Source of the DNA: Bacillota bacterium
GTDB lineage: Bacteria; Bacillota; Clostridia; Christensenellales; SZUA-584
NCBI GenBank assembly: GCA_023410595.1
Contig: JAEYPO010000001.1
Location: forward strand, 186,001 to 250,000
Reading direction: 5' to 3'
Length of the DNA: 64,000 nt
Shown piece by piece: positions 44,286 through 52,050 of this stretch. A program made the translations under genes and the position numbers. Each line of letters begins with the position of its first letter. Positions within the stretch are counted from its first letter, which is position 1. Below the pieces are notes generated by a model. The model ran no database searches, was not told the DNA's origin, and worked only from the letters and a program-made list of their open reading frames with translations.

Positions 44286-45208
44286 AGAAAACGGGTTTGG
44301 CCACGCTGGCCGCGCTGCTCCTCTGCGCCGTGCTGGCGAGCGGCTGCTCCACGCCGGAGCCGGACGAGGTTTTATATATCGTCGGGGTCTCGCAGGCGAA
44401 CCTCATCGAATCCTGGCAGCTCGATCTGAACGAGGAGATCAAGCAGGCGGCTGGGGCGTATAAAAACGTGAAGGTCATGTATGCGGACGCGGGCGGCAGC
44501 GAAGAAAAGCAGAGCGCGGATATCGAAGACATGCTCGCTTGGGAGGTCGACGCGATAATTGTAACGCTGTGCAGTACCGAGGCCGTCGCTCCCATGCTTC
44601 AGAAGGCGTACGAAAGCGGCATAGAGATCATCGAGATTGGAGACGCGCCGGACGCGCAATATTATTCGGCGAGGATATATACGGACAACCGAAAAATAGG
44701 CGTTATGGCGGGTGAATGTGCCGCCGGGCTGCTCGGCGGGAAAGGGATCGTGCTTGAGATGCAGGGAGACGTATATACGAAGGCGGCTCGGGAGCGCAAG
44801 GAGGGCTTTCTGGAAGCGCTGGAAAGCTACCCGGAGATCATCAAGCGTTATGTCGTCATCGGCGGGTGGACGCGCGACGGCGCGGCGACGGCGCTTAAGG
44901 CGAGCACGCTGCTTGAACGGGAGTTGGTGCCCCAGCTTATCTTTGCGCATAACGACGAGATGGCGATCGGCGCGAGCAAGGTCGCCGAGGAAATGAGCCT
45001 GGATATAATGATAATCGGTGTCGACGCACTTTCCGGCGAAAACAAAGGGCTGACCGCCCTAAAAGACGGCTGGTTGGACGCGACGATCTCAAACGGCCCC
45101 GGAGGCAGGGAGGCCGTTGAATATGTCGTTAGGCTACTCGGCGGAGAGACGATCCCGCGCGAGATCGAGCTGGAACCAAAGCTGTATACCGCGGAGGATG
45201 TGCGATGA
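44282..45208 (+). CDS. Sugar-binding lipoprotein, probable sensor partner 1
   Basis: 308 residues. Lipobox LASGC puts the lipid on Cys22. The mature domain is a type 1 periplasmic-binding protein of the ribose family (VLYIVGVSQANLIESWQLDL, AWEVDAIIVTLCS, GGWTRDGAATALKA, IFAHNDEMAIGASKV). It differs from the importer's own binding protein at 38338. The start overlaps the response-regulator stop by four bases and its stop overlaps the next start by four. The four genes are thus translationally coupled. I infer a role in signal reception rather than bulk transport. Confidence 0.88.
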   Translation: MKKTGLATLAALLLCAVLASGCSTPEPDEVLYIVGVSQANLIESWQLDLNEEIKQAAGAYKNVKVMYADAGGSEEKQSADIEDMLAWEVDAIIVTLCSTEAVAPMLQKAYESGIEIIEIGDAPDAQYYSARIYTDNRKIGVMAGECAAGLLGGKGIVLEMQGDVYTKAARERKEGFLEALESYPEIIKRYVVIGGWTRDGAATALKASTLLERELVPQLIFAHNDEMAIGASKVAEEMSLDIMIIGVDALSGENKGLTALKDGWLDATISNGPGGREAVEYVVRLLGGETIPREIELEPKLYTAEDVR

Positions 45209-46248
45209 CGAGCGGAGCCAAAAAACTGTTGACGCTGCTCGCGGCCTGCATTTTCGCGCTGGGCTTCTGTTCCTGTGCGGAGGAAGTGCCTCCGGCGGCG
45301 CCTGGCCAACAAACTGCGGAGCCGGAGGCTGCGCCCACGGTAGAGCGCGGGCAGAATCCAGACGCCATCCGCATAGGCGTTTCCATGCAGGGCTGGCAGA
45401 AGCCATATGTGCGCCGGGTACGCGACTGCATACTGGCCGAGGGCGAAAAGCTTGCGGGGCAGGTAGAGATCACCATGCTGAATGGCGACGAGGACGCGGA
45501 AAAGCAGAATGCCCAGATCGAGAAGTTCATTTCCCAAAAGATGGACGTCATCATATTTAACCCGACCTCCTATGAAGACTGCGAGCTCGGCGTTGAGCTG
45601 GCGAGCGAGAGCGGCGTTCCGTTGGTGTTCGTCATAACGACCACTAAAAATGCGGAAAAGGCGCAGGCATACGCCATTTCAGACCACAAGGTCTCCGCGC
45701 TCATACAGATGGATATGGTTGCCGAATATCTGCATGGCGAGGGCAATATCGTCATGCTGCGCGGCATAAAGGGCATTGAATCGGAGATCGCCAGAACTGA
45801 AGGCTACTACGAGAAGCTCGAGGAATATTCGGATATAAACCTGCTGGACATCCAGACCGCGGGCTGGACGCGCGAGGATGCATATGCGATAGTGGAAAAC
45901 TGGATACGCCTGGGCATGGATATAGATGCCATAGTTTCGCAGAACGACAACATGGCGATAGGAGCGCTTCAAGCCGTCGAGGAGGCGGGTAAGGAAGGGG
46001 AGATTGCCGTGTTCGGAATAGACGGCGATAAAGACGCGCTTCAGCTCGTCAAGCAGGGAAAGCTCACAGGAACGGTCAATCACGACGCCCAGGGCCAAGC
46101 GGAAAAGGCAGTCGAATACGCCGTCAAGCTCGCTCGGGGCGAGACGGTCGAGAGCGAATTCGTCCCCTTTGAGCGGGTGGACGGCACAAATGTTGATGAG
46201 TTTATTCGCAGGCAGGCCAACGAACCGCAGAACGCCGAAGATCTCTAG
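45205..46248 (+). CDS. Sugar-binding lipoprotein, probable sensor partner 2
   Basis: 347 residues, ATGA overlap with the upstream gene. The lipoprotein signal ends at FCSC and an Ala/Pro/Glu linker follows. The ribose-type binding domain has IRIGVSMQGWQKPYVRRVRD, KMDVIIFNPTSYEDCELGVE, GIPLVF-like SGVPLVFVITTT, DIQTAGWTREDAYAIV and SQNDNMAIGALQAV. It is not a close copy of its neighbour. Together with the preceding gene it follows a YesMN pair and no permease gene follows, which fits ligand presentation to the kinase. No clear terminator is seen immediately downstream. Confidence 0.88.
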   Translation: MTSGAKKLLTLLAACIFALGFCSCAEEVPPAAPGQQTAEPEAAPTVERGQNPDAIRIGVSMQGWQKPYVRRVRDCILAEGEKLAGQVEITMLNGDEDAEKQNAQIEKFISQKMDVIIFNPTSYEDCELGVELASESGVPLVFVITTTKNAEKAQAYAISDHKVSALIQMDMVAEYLHGEGNIVMLRGIKGIESEIARTEGYYEKLEEYSDINLLDIQTAGWTREDAYAIVENWIRLGMDIDAIVSQNDNMAIGALQAVEEAGKEGEIAVFGIDGDKDALQLVKQGKLTGTVNHDAQGQAEKAVEYAVKLARGETVESEFVPFERVDGTNVDEFIRRQANEPQNAEDL

Positions 46249-46672
46249 GCGGGGAAGGCCACACGTCAGCAGGCCACGGTGTGTTGCGTCTATTAGACCC
46301 GCGTATGCGGATTCATATATTACCCGTGCTTCCGCGTTCTATTTCTATATTGTATGGCGAATCTCGGGCAGCGGCGCAGGCAGCTGAGGCACATCACATG
46401 GCTTTCCTTCGTCTAGACCGGACGCTTTTCCCACAGCTCGGCGGCACCCGCCGAGTACTTTTTCACGCAGGACCAACCAGTCCTCCACGCCCGCCGCGCG
46501 GAACCGATCATCGCGCCGCACATGAGCTGCATGAACATCACCGAGAGCATCTCAAGTGGGAGAGCTCCTCCGTGCGTACAGAGCAATCAAAAATAGCGCG
46601 TATCCAAAAAACAGGGGACAAGCGCCAATATAGCATAGCTGTGACAGAGGCTGCGGCTGATACGGGCAATGC
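46249..46672. other. Degenerate region with a possible gene remnant
   Basis: About 420 bases without an intact gene. On the minus strand 46413-46586 is open for 57 codons (includes MLSVMFMQLMCGAMIGSARR and ends WEKRPV), with Trp/Met-rich composition that looks like the C-terminus of a real protein. It lacks a ribosome site and I do not recognise it. The region looks like debris between the sugar cluster and the mobile segment. Confidence 0.35.
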
Positions 46673-46710
46673 AAAAACTCCGAAATTAATATTAATTGTC
46701 GGAGTTTTTT
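46673..46710. terminator. Bidirectional terminator-like hairpin
   Basis: AAAAACTCCGA / TCGGAGTTTTT around an AT-rich 15-base loop; T and A runs on both sides. Confidence 0.7.
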
Positions 46711-46762
46711 AGTTGTACACTTTAGTGTGGTTTTGGGAGCGCAAGCGGACAAAACCAAATAA

Positions 46763-46972
46763 ACCACCGGCCTCTGCCGGTGGAGGGAGTAAGCTTTAGC
46801 TTTAAGAAAAAGACCTCCGATGTTAAGATGATGAAGGTTTGCCGACTGCACCATCAACAAAGGAGGTATATCCAAAATGGACAAAAACAGTCTAGCACAT
46901 ACAGCCTGGGAATGTAAGTACCACATCAGCCTGTGCAAAAACCAAATGCGTAGATGGAGGCTGTTATATTAA
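46763..46972 (+). mobile_element. IS200/IS605 family remnant, left end
   Basis: A subterminal hairpin CCACCGG-CCTCTG-CCGGTGG (46764-46783) of the kind found at IS200/IS605 ends is followed by a leader and the first codons of a Y1 transposase. In the leader GACCTCC (46812) can pair with AGGAGGT (46861), which would hide the transposase ribosome site. The element is cut off after about 30 codons. Confidence 0.6.
46877..46972 (+). pseudogene. Truncated IS200-type transposase (tnpA fragment)
   Basis: 31 codons beginning MDKNSLAHTAWECKYHISLC, matching the conserved start of Y1 (HUH-type) IS200/IS605 transposases (HTxWxCKYHI). It then runs into unrelated sequence and a stop. The HUH motif and catalytic tyrosine are absent, so it is dead. 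Confidence 0.65.
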
Positions 46973-47015
46973 AATGGTATAATAGAGCCAGAAAACAAGA
47001 GGATTGGACAGGTAA

Positions 47016-47744
47016 GATGGCCTGAATGACACCGCCCGCAAGCTGGTATATGTCGTCAAGCCATCGCCGTTTGATTACATAGAGAATTCGCTTATTTTTA
47101 CGTCCACCCATACCGTATATCCAAATTACGAAAACGAGATATATTTCAAAACACTTGCGGGTGAGGTGGACAAACTGATTCGCGTCAGCCACGGACATGC
47201 GCTGGTGTTGTTTACGTCATATAGGGCGATGAGAACGGTATACGAGCTGCTAAGGAAAAGAGATTACCCTTTCCCACTTTTCAAAACGAACAAGGGCGGC
47301 GGACAGGCGATTATCGATTTCAGGAAAAGCGACAACGCTGTCCTGTTGGGCTGCGGCCCATTATGGGAAGGTATGAACTTTGAAGGAGATAAGCTGTCGC
47401 ACCTCATAATTACCAAGTTGCCGTTCCTGATTCCCGACCCGATTACGGAATATAAACGCTCACAGATGGAAAGCGAAGATGAATATCGTCAGAAGATACT
47501 TATCCCTCAAATGCTGTTGAAGCTCAAGCAGGGGCTCGGCAGGGCGATACGCACGGAATCGGACACGGCGGTCATCTCGATTATCGATTGCAGGGTGAAC
47601 ACAAATTACAGAAAGCCGGTACAAAATGCGCTGCCGGGGTGTCGGTACACGTCGGACATTGAGGATGTAGCGCGGTTTTTCAGAGAGAAAAAAACGGACG
47701 AATACTTTGGGAGGTATGCAAATGGCAGCGTCAGAGTTAATTGA
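47016..47744 (+). pseudogene. C-terminal fragment of a DinG-type helicase
   Basis: The frame is open from a stop at 47013 and lacks a proper start. The translated part matches the second RecA-like domain of DinG/Rad3-type helicases: SHGHALVLFTSYRAMRTVY, LGCGPLWEGMNFEGDKLSHL, ITKLPFLIPDP, and motif VI QGLGRAIRTESDTAVISI. Walker A, the DEAH box and the Fe-S region are missing. A GTG at 47166 could give a 192-residue product, but it could not be a helicase. It is a remnant of a larger gene cut at its left side next to the IS200 fragment. Confidence 0.75.
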
Positions 47745-47919
47745 TATTCGCTGTGTCAGCGTCGATATCAGGCTGCCTGTCAGGGACAGGGTGAAAAGCA
47801 TGGTGCGGCAGATAAAAGACCCGTACCATTTCAGGCACAAGGACTTGACTGTTCATATCAATTTTATCGGTCAGGACAGCCTTGAAGACCGGATTATTGA
47901 GCTGTACAAAAATACATAG
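47722..47919 (+). CDS. DUF6870-like small protein
   Basis: 65 residues from ATG 47722 (GGGAGG, spacing about 7); it overlaps the helicase fragment by 23 bases in another frame. The pattern LIDIRCVSVDIRLPVRDRVK, then QIKDPYHFRHKDLTVHINF and LEDRIIELYKN, is that of the small DUF6870 proteins I associate with mobile elements of Clostridia, usually next to recombinase genes. Function unknown. Its stop is 12 bases before the 17-bp inverted repeat that precedes the recombinase gene. Confidence 0.65.
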   Translation: MAASELIDIRCVSVDIRLPVRDRVKSMVRQIKDPYHFRHKDLTVHINFIGQDSLEDRIIELYKNT

Positions 47920-47931
47920 TCTCAAATTTTG

Positions 47932-47989
47932 TGGTCTCCTTCCTGTGTGCTACGGTGGATAAAGGCCACATTACACAGGAAGGAGACCA
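47932..47989. promoter_or_regulatory. Perfect 17-bp inverted repeat over the recombinase ribosome site
   Basis: Left arm TGGTCTCCTTCCTGTGT (47932-47948) and right arm ACACAGGAAGGAGACCA (47973-47989) are exact complements. The 24-base spacer itself can form GTGG/CCAC. The right arm contains the Shine-Dalgarno sequence (GGAAGGAG) and ends two bases before the recombinase ATG at 47992. As RNA it would block translation; as DNA it could be an operator or a recombinase recognition site. Confidence 0.75.
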
Positions 47990-47991
47990 TT

Positions 47992-49398
47992 ATGGCAAGG
48001 AAACCATTTTATGTTCAAGCAGAAACCACATCACCGGACAGTTCTGAAAACCGCTGGAGCGTGGCGCTGTATGTCCGCCTGTCACGTGATGACGGCGATA
48101 AACGGGAGAGCGACAGCGTGGTCAATCAGAAGAAGCTGCTGAACCATTACATCGAACAGCATGAGGAATTCTTGTCGGCCACTACCTTTGTCGATGAGAA
48201 TTTTACGGGGACGAATTTCAACCGTCCCGATTTTCAGAGAATGGTTAAGGAAATCAAAGAGGGACGAATCAATTGTATCATCGTGAAGGATTTATCCCGC
48301 TTCGGCAGATCGTATCTGGAAGCTGGGAACTATCTTGAAAATGTGTTTCCGAAGTACAATTGCCGGTTTATATCCGTGATCGACGGCATTGACACCTATA
48401 CCAATCCGGAATCTGTCAACGATATCATGGTATGGATCAAGAATATGATGCACGAATACAATTCACAGAGGATTTCAGTTAATGTCCGGGCAACCAAACA
48501 TGCGCAGCAAAAGGCAGGCAAATACATTGCGCCGTTTGCGCCTTATGGATATCTTAAAGACCCGAATCACACCCACAGACTGATTGTGGATGAACAGATA
48601 AGACCGATCATTGAGAGTATTTATCGCTGGTATCTGCAGGGCATGGGCGATATCCGCATCGCTAAAAAGCTCAATGACATGGGAATCGCGTCACGCTCTG
48701 CCTACAGGGAAACTGGCAGTCTGTATACGAATGTTGGGATGCGGACTGGTTCTTCATGGAGGGCGGGCGCGGTCACGGATATATTGACCAGCAAGCTGTA
48801 CATGGGCGCGGTTGTGCAGCATAAAGAGACAACGCGCAACTATAAGGACAGGCGAACCGTACATTTGGATGAAAAGGACCAAATTATTGTATTTGATCAG
48901 CACGAACCTATCATATCAAAAGAGATGCTCTTACTGGTGCAGGAACGACGTCAAAAGTATTGCACAAAAACCTCGCCTAATGAAAACAAGCTCTATGTGC
49001 TGTCCGGCCTGCTGCGCTGTAAGGATTGCGGTCTTGCCATGATACGGAACCCGAAGTTTGCCAAGGGCAAATGGTATGTCTATTACAAATGCAGGGCGTA
49101 TAACCAGCGAGGGGTGACGGTATGCACACACAGTCATTCCATGCGCGAGGAAGATATTATGGAAGCGACGCTGGACGTGTTGAACATGCAGATTGCAACG
49201 TTGATTGACCTTAAGCGGTTACTGGAAAAGATCAGCATGGAAAAAAGAGGCAACAAAGCTGAGATTGATTTTGAGAAGGTAATAGCCGATAAAAAACGGG
49301 AGATCGTCAGAATCAAGAACAAAAAGGCTGACAGCTACAACGACTGGAAGGATGGCGTCATAGATAAGGGCGACTACCTGATGCTTAAGGATAAATAA
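47992..49398 (+). CDS. Large serine recombinase 1 (ends at a premature stop)
   Basis: 468 residues to a TAA at 49396. The resolvase domain starts at about residue 23 with ALYVRLSRDDGD (catalytic Ser31), followed by FVDENFTGTNFNRPDFQRM and VKDLSRFGRSYLEAGNYLE. A recombinase domain (PYGYLKDPNHTHRLIVDEQI, VTDILTSKLYMGAVVQHKE) and a zinc ribbon (CKDCGLAMI ... YYKCRAY ... VCTHSHS) follow. The frame continues without shift after the stop for a further 98 codons, so the TAA probably replaced a Tyr codon. The truncated protein keeps the catalytic and zinc parts but loses the end of the coiled-coil/C-terminal region. Confidence 0.85.
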   Translation: MARKPFYVQAETTSPDSSENRWSVALYVRLSRDDGDKRESDSVVNQKKLLNHYIEQHEEFLSATTFVDENFTGTNFNRPDFQRMVKEIKEGRINCIIVKDLSRFGRSYLEAGNYLENVFPKYNCRFISVIDGIDTYTNPESVNDIMVWIKNMMHEYNSQRISVNVRATKHAQQKAGKYIAPFAPYGYLKDPNHTHRLIVDEQIRPIIESIYRWYLQGMGDIRIAKKLNDMGIASRSAYRETGSLYTNVGMRTGSSWRAGAVTDILTSKLYMGAVVQHKETTRNYKDRRTVHLDEKDQIIVFDQHEPIISKEMLLLVQERRQKYCTKTSPNENKLYVLSGLLRCKDCGLAMIRNPKFAKGKWYVYYKCRAYNQRGVTVCTHSHSMREEDIMEATLDVLNMQIATLIDLKRLLEKISMEKRGNKAEIDFEKVIADKKREIVRIKNKKADSYNDWKDGVIDKGDYLMLKDK

Positions 49399-49692
49399 GA
49401 CTCGGGTTTGAAAAAACTCAGTGACGAGATATACGCGCTGGGAGACGAAATGGCGCTACGAAGCTCTATCCTGAACAACGAATTGGATTGGCTCAAAAGC
49501 ATTGTGCAGTGCGGCAGGATAAAAGAACTGACCCGTGAGATTGCAGTATCACTGATTGACACGATTTACGTGGATAGGGATAAGCACTTGACCATTGATT
49601 TTAAATTCAGGAACGAGTATGAAACGCTGATTCGCGTGATGTCCGGTATGGGCTATCCGGACGCAGCGAGAATGGAGGCCGGACATGTTTAA
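49399..49692 (+). pseudogene. Detached C-terminal part of serine recombinase 1
   Basis: In frame with the preceding gene after its TAA: DSGLKKLSDEIYALGDEMAL to AARMEAGHV. The end, SLIDTIYVDRDKHLTIDFKFRNEYE, matches the end of recombinase 2 (LVEEIYVDGEKSISVNFKFR). It is therefore the true C-terminus of a protein that would be 566 residues long. A TTG at 49408 could restart but has no ribosome site. Confidence 0.75.
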
Positions 49693-51328
49693 TGCCAGCG
49701 CATTGATGAACGTAGACATCATTGAGAATGTGAACTGGAATACCGCCATTTATGTGCGCATCTCCGAAGAAGAAAAAAGGAAGACGATCACAGACAGCAT
49801 TGAAAACCAGAAGGAGATTCTACAGCAGTACGCCGCCGTACACCGTTTGAATGTGTATAAGGTATATGAAGATGATGGTGTCCGCGGAGGAAGCTTTAAC
49901 CGTCCGGCGTTCAACGACATGATCCGGGATATAGAAGCCGGAAATATCAATTGTGTGCTGGTGAAGGATTTGTCCCGTTTTGGCAGGGAACACATTGATG
50001 CTGACCACTATTTGGAGCGATATTTTCCTCAAAAAGGCGTCAGATTCATATCGGTGATACAGGGGCTCGACAGCGTGGCAGACCCGCACAGGATGAACAG
50101 TATCGAAGTGCCGATGCTCAACATTTTCAACGAACAGTATCTCAGACAGGTGTCCAACTCCACAAAGGCGAGCTTGATGATAAAGCGCAAGGAAGGCAAA
50201 TTTGTGGGGAGTATAGTCCCATATGGGTACATGCGCGACCCGAAAGACAAGCACCATCTTGTGATTGATGAAGAAGCCTGTATTGTTGTGCGGGACATAT
50301 TCAAGTGGTTATTGGAGTATACCAGCCTGAACGAGATTGCGGCGCGTCTGAACAGTATGGGCGTCCTTTCACCTAACGCCTACAGGCGCAGTAAAAATGT
50401 CAAGCCGCTCAAAGCGTCAAGCTGGACGCACATGGTTGTAAAAGACATATTGACGCAACCGATATATACGGGCGACATGGTTCAAGGAAAGACCTATTCG
50501 TATAACTGTAAGGTAAATAAGCGTGAGCCATTGCCCAAAGAAAAGTGGGATATTACGCCGGATACGCATGAGGCGATTATTGAGAAAACCGTGTTTCGGC
50601 AGGCGCAGAGTCTGCTGGAGAGGAAATCCAAGCCTAAGAGGACAGAAAAGAAAACGCCGCCATCTGTCTTTGCAGGATTTTTAATCTGTAAGGAATGTGG
50701 AAAACAGATGGTGAGGAATACGGCGTATTACACCAACGAGCTGGGAGAACGTGTTGCCTATAACCGATACGTGTGTTCAACCGCAAAAAAGTATGGCGCG
50801 AAGGTCTGCAGTACGCATTTGATTCGTGAAGACGTTCTGAAGGAAATTCTGCTTGAAGTAATCGACACGTTGGTGAGTAGCATGATGAATGTGGCTGAAA
50901 CCATATCGAAAGCGGAGCGCGTCAAGTTGAAAAAACAGATTGGCGTGTTGGAAAACCTGCACTATGTGAACACGCAGTCCATACAAAAGCTGAACGAACG
51001 CATATCGGGGCTGTATGGCGATTATAAGGATGAAATCATTTCCCTAGCTGAATACAAGGACATGAAGGCACGGTTCACGGATGACAAAGCCCGCATTGAA
51101 ACACAGCAGGCCAGCATACAGGAGCAGATACGCACACTTGAAACGACAGACGATACGCCGTACGAAGCTGTTCAGCATTACATGAGATTCAAGGATATTG
51201 CTGACATTGACCGTAGCGTGTTATCTCAGTTGGTGGAAGAAATCTATGTGGACGGCGAGAAAAGCATATCGGTCAATTTCAAGTTCAGGGATGAGATAAA
51301 GCAATACTGCGCCATTCTTGATGAGTAA
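49685..51328 (+). CDS. Large serine recombinase 2
   Basis: 547 residues, intact; ATG overlaps the end of recombinase 1 by 8 bases. Resolvase domain with AIYVRISEEEKRKTITDSIE (catalytic Ser27), VLVKDLSRFGREHIDADHYL and FISVIQGLDS. Then come the recombinase domain (PYGYMRDPKDKHHLVIDEEA, VVKDILTQPIYTGDMVQGK), zinc ribbon (CKECGKQMV ... RYVCSTA ... VCSTHL), a coiled coil (about 400-490) and the C-terminal SVNFKFRDEI. It catalyses site-specific integration or excision through a Ser-DNA intermediate. Tandem recombinases of this kind occur at one end of clostridial integrative elements, where both may be needed. Confidence 0.92.
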   Translation: MFNASALMNVDIIENVNWNTAIYVRISEEEKRKTITDSIENQKEILQQYAAVHRLNVYKVYEDDGVRGGSFNRPAFNDMIRDIEAGNINCVLVKDLSRFGREHIDADHYLERYFPQKGVRFISVIQGLDSVADPHRMNSIEVPMLNIFNEQYLRQVSNSTKASLMIKRKEGKFVGSIVPYGYMRDPKDKHHLVIDEEACIVVRDIFKWLLEYTSLNEIAARLNSMGVLSPNAYRRSKNVKPLKASSWTHMVVKDILTQPIYTGDMVQGKTYSYNCKVNKREPLPKEKWDITPDTHEAIIEKTVFRQAQSLLERKSKPKRTEKKTPPSVFAGFLICKECGKQMVRNTAYYTNELGERVAYNRYVCSTAKKYGAKVCSTHLIREDVLKEILLEVIDTLVSSMMNVAETISKAERVKLKKQIGVLENLHYVNTQSIQKLNERISGLYGDYKDEIISLAEYKDMKARFTDDKARIETQQASIQEQIRTLETTDDTPYEAVQHYMRFKDIADIDRSVLSQLVEEIYVDGEKSISVNFKFRDEIKQYCAILDE

Positions 51329-51371
51329 ACGCACGCAATATTGATATACGAATTTTATGGTGATATAGTAA

Positions 51372-51398
51372 TAGCACATCCGAAAACCGGATGTGCTA
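51372..51398. other. Perfect 11-bp hairpin at the mobile-segment end
   Basis: TAGCACATCCG-AAAAC-CGGATGTGCTA. No T run follows on the plus strand. It could end the recombinase transcript or be part of an element end, 47 bases from the tRNA. Confidence 0.6.
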
Positions 51399-51444
51399 AA
51401 CTCTTTGAACAGGAACTTGTTTTTTTGTGTCCTATTGTAGATTT

Positions 51445-51535
51445 TGGCGGAGAGAGAGGGATTCGAACCCTCGGTACGCTTTCACGCACACACGATTTCC
51501 AATCGTGCGCCTTAGACCAGCTCAGCCATCTCTCC
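51445..51535 (-). tRNA. tRNA-Ser (GGA)
   Basis: On the minus strand the gene starts GGAGAGATGGCTGAGC and ends in TCTCTCCGCCA, with CCA encoded. The acceptor stem GGAGAGA/TCTCTCC is perfect; the anticodon stem is CACGA/TCGTG with loop TTGGAAA giving anticodon GGA. A long variable arm (TGTGCGTGAAAGCGTACC) and T arm GAGGG-TTCGAAT-CCCTC complete a class II serine tRNA. The 3' end points towards the recombinases. The roughly 200 bases from 51536 to 51738 hold no gene I can support. Confidence 0.97.
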
Positions 51536-51738
51536 AAGTCATACTGAAAGCAAAACTTTCAGAAGCGTATTATTGGTTCACAAAAACAGCAAGTTTTTAA
51601 AGTTATTTAAATCACGCGAAGGCTATTTTATCATAACGCGGTCAAAATAACAACACTCTAAAACGATAAAAATAATCTCATAAATATCGGTATACGGCAA
51701 AAAATACTTATGATAAACAACGATGAAAGGTGGTTTGC

Positions 51739-51894
51739 ATGGACATATATAAATCCGGACAGAAGGCGCCTCAAAGCGGCGACTATAAAATCGTCAACTC
51801 CAGAGGGCAGATAGTACGAAGCGGGATTACGCTCGACAAAGGCGATTCGTTCCCGCCGACGCCCGGCTCCAATCAGCATTTCGAAAAAGAATAG
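51739..51894 (+). CDS. YjzC-like small protein, 51 aa
   Basis: ATG at 51739 behind AAAGGTGGT. The peptide MDIYKSGQKAPQSGDYKIVN continues to FPPTPGSNQHFEKE. The start (YKSGQKAPxSGxY) and the GDSFPPTPG part resemble the YjzC-like family of small Bacillota proteins of unknown role. No membrane segment or cysteine. A terminator hairpin follows at 51902. It is the first gene on the chromosomal side of tRNA-Ser. Confidence 0.65.
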   Translation: MDIYKSGQKAPQSGDYKIVNSRGQIVRSGITLDKGDSFPPTPGSNQHFEKE

Positions 51895-51901
51895 CGCGCA
51901 T

Positions 51902-51926
51902 AAGACCGGCCAGTCCGGCCTTTTTA
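51902..51926 (+). terminator. Terminator of the YjzC-like gene
   Basis: AAGACCGG / CCGGCCTT (one mismatch) with a short loop, then TTTTT. Confidence 0.7.
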
Positions 51927-52050
51927 TGTCTTGCCCCTGATATGCCGCGATACATTACTGGCGGGAAAGTCTTATATGTGCACGTTTTAGACGCACTGCT
52001 TGCAAAGGCTTTATCTTTTTAAGTATACTGTATAAAAAAACAGGTGACGA

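Noticed and set aside
46413..46586. 57-codon minus-strand frame as an intact gene
   Set aside because: There is no ribosome site, no recognised family, and it lies in degenerate DNA; listed only as a possible remnant.
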